From: Acytostelium subglobosum LB1
Taxonomy: Eukaryota; Evosea; Eumycetozoa; Acytosteliales; Acytosteliaceae
Length of the DNA stretch: 64,000 bases
Assembly (NCBI RefSeq): GCF_000787575.1
Contig: NW_012236521.1
Coordinates: forward strand, 576,924 to 640,923
Direction of reading: 5' to 3'
Shown here: piece after piece, positions 59,940 through 64,000 of the stretch
Layout: each line of letters begins with the position of its first letter
Position numbering within the stretch: position 1 is the stretch's first letter
Position numbers and translations under genes: made by a program
Notes under the pieces: model-generated
Seen by the model: the letters and a program-made list of their open reading frames with translations, nothing else
The model's database searches: none
Told to the model about the DNA's origin: nothing

Positions 59940-62312
59940 CTACTTGGGCATCTTCTTCTTGAAGACCCATTGGATCTCTGAATCTTCGATGGAAGTCGAT
60001 GGCTTTTTGAAGTTGTTGTGATGCTGTTGTTGTGATGATGGCGATGGTGGAGATGTCGCCTGTTGTTGTTGTTGTGGAGGTGGTACAATGATTGGTTGTT
60101 GATCCATCATTGCCATTGTAGCCGCTGCTGCTGCTGCCGCTGCCGCTGATGAAGATGAAGACGAAGACGAAGATTGATAAAGATTGTTGTTTGTGGCAAT
60201 GGGTGCGGACAGCTTACGCTGTTGTTGTTGCTGTTGTTGTTGTTGTTGTACCAGCAACTGTTGCTGGTGATGATGTTGCTGCTGCTGTTGCTGAGCAGAA
60301 TAAATTGAAGGTGGCGTTGGAATTGGTGCAGACTTTGACAACGGGTGACTGCTGCCCATGCCAATGTTCATTGCAGCTGTTGTTGTCGTGTTGCCAATGG
60401 TATTGGCACTCTGTGACTTTACAAGATCGAATGATGATGCGGTGGCCGAAGACGATGATGAGGTGGTCAGTGAGGAGGACTCGCTGCCACCACCAACACC
60501 ACCACCGCCATAGTTTGTGAATCGTAGTAGACGCTCGAGAGCCTCGTTTGGCTCGAGGCCAGGTTGCTGCTGTGGTTGATGGTGTCGCGGAGGTGTATGA
60601 GACTGGTTGAATGACGATGAAATGCTCTCGTCGAATCCCTTGTGCTTTGAATGCACGGGGATTGGCGAAGCGGCGCCACTGTGATGCACATGTTGTCCAT
60701 GTCCATGTCCAGATGGTGATAGTGTTGTTGTTGTTGTTGATACATTTGATGACGTTGATGGAGGAGGCACGACGATGGTTGGCGAGGAGGAGCCTTGATG
60801 GAAGTTGCTCAAATGTAGCAACTCTGATTTGATTTGGTCTCCTACCTTTTCGTGTTTGGCAACGTGTCGCGAGAAGTTGGTGATCATGTGCAGACTGCAA
60901 CCCTGGAAGAAGCAGATGTACTTGCCCTCGCCATCCATGCGAAACAACTTCAGACCATACTTGATCATCTGCTCGCGAAGTTGCACACCGCGCGAGGAGT
61001 ACCTTGTTGGAATGGCGTATTGCTCTGCATCGTCGTTGTTGCCGCCACCACCGCCTTCAGACATGCGGACATTGGGACTGGAGATTAGTTGGTCATTGTT
61101 GTTGTTGTGACTGTGGCTGTGGAGAGGAAGAGGGAGGGATGGGGGTGGGGGCAGGGGTGAGCCCACCATGGCGCCAGGCGAGAGTATCTTGGTACATGGC
61201 ATTTGTTGCTGCTGGTCTAGCATCTGCTGGTCTGGCCTCCTCTGTTTCTTGATATGTGATGATGATGATGAGCTCGTGGTCATCATCTCGTCGCCACTAC
61301 CATGGTAGTGGTGGTGTTGGTGGTGCTGGCTACTGCCGCCTCGCGGTGTCGTGGGGGATAGGGATATAGTCCACCGGGTGTGGTCGATACGGCAGAGACA
61401 ACGGCTGGCATATCGTAGAAGGAGTAGAGCGATTGGAATCGAGCCATTGTCTCATGGGCGTAGGACATTGCATGGCGGAGGATGTGCTGGTCTGCATCAA
61501 CGTCCTCCTCGGCCTGGCCGCCAAAGGCGCGATCAAACAGCATGTCCTCCATCAGCACATCCTTTTGTTCATCATGTACTTTCAAGTGAACAATGTACTG
61601 ATGCAGTGACTTGGATCGAATTGGAAATTTACAGCCTTTTGTTTGATTATTTGATTGATTGATTGGAGGGGAGGGGGTGTCAGTGAGTGGAATTATTCCA
61701 ATCTTTGATTGGAAACAATTATTTAATTAATTGTATAAACATACCTTTATATATACAAATGAAGTTTAAATATTGGTCTCGGGGAAAGCGGAGTTGAATG
61801 GCGCCACCGTCTCCGCCTAATGTGGCGCCACTATTCAGGAATTGTTCCATCATCTCTAAGATTTGATGGAGACCACCGGGCGGGGTTGACTCGGATCCCA
61901 ATCCGAACCCATGACCATGGCCATGCCCCAGCCCACCACCACTGCCTGGTGTACCTCGAGGCGGTGATGAGGAGGTGGTGGAGGCTGCCCACGTTGGCTC
62001 TGGGGTCTTACGCTTGATGGCCGTCTGTGGGCTGGAGGCACCACGTGGGGATGGATCATGGACGATTGATGGGATGCGATCCAGCTGATTCAACAGACCT
62101 GGCGACAACATTCCAGACGACTGGTGTAGTTGGTGGCCATGTGATTGGCCTTGATTTTGAATTTGGTTGTGATTTTGGTTGTGATTATGATTATGGTGTT
62201 GCCTTGGGGAAGAGGATGGTGATCGTTTGGACTGTACATTGGCGGGACCATGGTCATGCACCTCACTATCAAGTGAAGGTGGACGTTGTCGTGGCGGAGA
62301 AGAATCAATCAT
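59940..62312 (-). CDS. Putative nuclear regulator with two zinc-finger-like motifs (possibly CudA family), one-base frame break
   Basis: Minus-strand exons 62312-61745 and 61635-59940. The His/Pro/Ser-rich N-terminus leads to a conserved block LRFPRDQYLNFICIYKGC, crossing the intron to FPIRSKSLHQYIVHLKVHDE: C-x4-C-x14-H-x3-H. A helical segment (VLMEDMLFDRAFGGQAEEDV) and a second motif (YICFFQGCSLHMITNFSRHV: C-x4-C-x10-H-x3-H) follow. The tail is Gln/Ser/His-rich to residue about 754. The coding text shifts by one base near 61360 at a C5 run; exon lengths sum to one less than a multiple of three. A missing C there would make the frame whole. The block reminds me of the dictyostelid CudA regulators, but I cannot confirm this. 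Confidence 0.82.
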
Positions 62313-64000
62313 TGTTTTATACGTTCTACCATGTGTGTTTGGATTGTGATTCGTGATGTGGATTCGATATGTTGTGGGGAGAGGGGAGGGGAGGGAGGAG
62401 GAGGAATGAGTGAGTGAGTGTGGATGGGAGGATTGGAGGAGGAGGAGGAGGAGGAGGAAGCTGTGGAGAGGGACGCTGTGGAGAGGAAGAGGAATAGGAG
62501 GAGGAAGAATCTGAATGAATTTGATATGTACCTGGATATTAATATCTGTTTTCCAGTAGTGATAATGATATAAATAATATATATTTGTTGTTGGAAGATT
62601 AATTAATTTGACTTATTGACTTATTGACTGATTGACTATATTGATCACTCGACTCGTCTGATGGATGATCAATTAATATGTGTGTGTGTGTGTTTGTTGT
62701 TTGTGTCTGTGTAAAAAAAAAAACAAACAAGGAGAGAGATGCAGCGGATATGAGATGTTGGTCGGTACTGATACTGGTGATGACATGACGTCCAGGGAGG
62801 ACACAGAGTATGGGGGGGAGTTGGAGGATTGGATGGTCAAGTCTCAGTCAGTCAGTCGGTGTCTGATTCAAATATAGATGGATCACCAGAGTACAACGCT
62901 GATGATGAATAAGTGTGTGTGAGTGACAGTGTGTGTGATTTGATGGGATGAATCAAAAAAGAAAAAAACATTAATTAAAATAAAATAATACCAAAAGTAG
63001 GTAGTTGGATGTACAACATACATCAGAATAGGACATGACGACCACCTGACCAACTACAAAAGTGTTTGGGGATGCGATAGGTGCACACACCTCTCCCTCA
63101 CGCACCCATGTTGGACTCGGGTCCATGATGACATGCGCGAGTGCTCTGCAAATGCTTTCGAAGCTTCGAAAACAAAAAGATCCCCCGCTACGCTGACTCG
63201 TTGTGGGGTTGGGGGGCTAGGTCGTCTTTGGAAATTTGGGAGAGCGGGGCGGGAGAGACATCCAGCAGCTGGGAGTTAAGAATCGGCGGCATCACCCCAC
63301 ACGTGACTGCGTGTCACAATGTTTGACGCGTCGTACCACCTTATGATGTTGTTGGATGGATGGACAAAGACTATCTATCTATCTATCGGTCTGGATGGAT
63401 AGCATGGTCGTATCCTATATCGTGGTCGTCTACACCAATCATTCAAACAACGCAAATGAAGCATCGGCGTCTAAAATTGGTGTTGACAGGCATACACACA
63501 ATGGGAAAATCTGGGTCTCTGAGTATAACCTGCGAGAATGAGAATGAAATGCGTGATGGGGGTGGATAGGACCCGGGTGGATCAGTGTGATGGAGGGTAG
63601 GCAGATCGTTTGCCAAATTGGAAGATTGGACAAGATGGTCCAACCATGGTTGTTTGTGATAATCATAATCCACCAGACAGGGGAGGGGCACGCACCGATG
63701 GTTTGCTGTGTTTTACTCTTTCGCGTCGCAACAACAAACAATCTATCTTGTTAATGATGATGATGCAGTTGGTAGTGGGTCGGTGAGAGAGACAGAGATA
63801 GCTCGGAATGAACATTCAGTGTTGTCCATAAGGGCTGGCTTTGTCTCGGATATTATTATTGGATTTCTTTTTGGATGTGGATGAGGATGGAATGGTCGAA
63901 GGAAAGTGGTAGGTCAGCAAAGGAACTCAAACACGTCGTTGGCATGCATTGACTTTGAAACAACTGTTCAAGACAAAGACAAAGATAGATAATATGATAA
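62313..64000. other. Long region upstream of the zinc-finger-like gene, no gene seen
   Basis: At least 1.7 kb without a convincing coding frame. The first 200 bp are a GGA/GAGG-rich block (pyrimidine-rich on the gene's sense strand). AT-rich DNA with (TG)n and A10 runs follows. From about 63040 to 63330 is a less AT-rich patch with a 16 bp perfect palindrome (63156-63171). The remaining sequence is mixed. A long 5' region fits a developmentally controlled regulator. Confidence 0.45.
62375..62510. repeat. GGA/GAGG purine-rich tract
   Basis: Imperfect (GGA)n and GAGGGGAGG units with two copies of GCTGTGGAGAG-type sequence (62459-62470 and 62475-62486). It is almost all purine on the plus strand and lies in the presumed 5' UTR or promoter of the minus-strand gene. 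Confidence 0.9.

Noticed and set aside
63141-63741. Short frames on both strands near the window end
   Set aside because: They overlap each other, lack family features and lie in mixed-composition spacer DNA.

Overview
The window looks like a gene-dense segment of a dictyostelid (social amoeba) nuclear genome, probably not Dictyostelium discoideum itself because exons are only moderately AT-rich. The evidence is ComC-like IPT/EGF surface proteins, a GrlX-type class C receptor, a Skp1-GlcNAc-transferase-like GT60 enzyme, poly-Q, poly-N and poly-T tracts, and many short (about 50-110 bp) introns with GTATGT or GTAAGT donors. Most introns and spacers are filled with the tetranucleotide TCAA/TTGA. 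I see no tRNA, rRNA, CRISPR array or intact transposon.

Layout. 1-9.2 kb: two tandem genes for large type I surface glycoproteins, the first cut by the window edge. 9.2-10.7 kb: a decayed leucine-rich-repeat-like gene and a doubtful small gene. 10.8-17.9 kb: alpha-fucosyltransferase-like GT10, ribosomal protein L34, SNW/SKIP splicing coregulator, an aberrant calmodulin-like protein and phosphoserine aminotransferase. 18.7-25.6 kb: Q-rich membrane protein, SWI3/SMARCC chromatin subunit, exosome Rrp40, a START-like protein and an FtsJ-family rRNA methyltransferase. 25.6-34.1 kb: LMBR1-like membrane protein, two small unknowns, an RRM protein, a DraRnl-type RNA ligase and a GT60 transferase. 34.9-43.6 kb: a lectin-like gene with a one-base frame break, a Cys-cluster protein, a CH-IQ-DH-PH-PX RhoGEF, a beta-rich membrane glycoprotein and the intact lectin paralogue. 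43.6-52.5 kb: PRMT1, Ubl-UAS-UBX protein, tRNA isopentenyltransferase, ribosomal protein S14 (with a one-base frame break), an Ig/MSP-like small protein and a GH18-like secreted protein. 54-62.3 kb: class C GPCR, a TCAIM-like mitochondrial protein and a nuclear regulator with paired zinc-finger-like motifs (possibly CudA family).

The genes are mostly unrelated single-copy housekeeping and developmental genes, with no operon logic. Convergent neighbours are packed tightly (3' gaps of about 45-82 bp), while presumed developmental genes have long spacers (about 1.7 kb before the receptor and at least 1.7 kb before the zinc-finger-like regulator). All exon joins were worked out by hand from GT/AG signals and reading phase. 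For most genes the summed exon lengths divide exactly by three. The three exceptions (S14, lectin paralogue, zinc-finger-like gene) each miss by a single base and are reported as findings.
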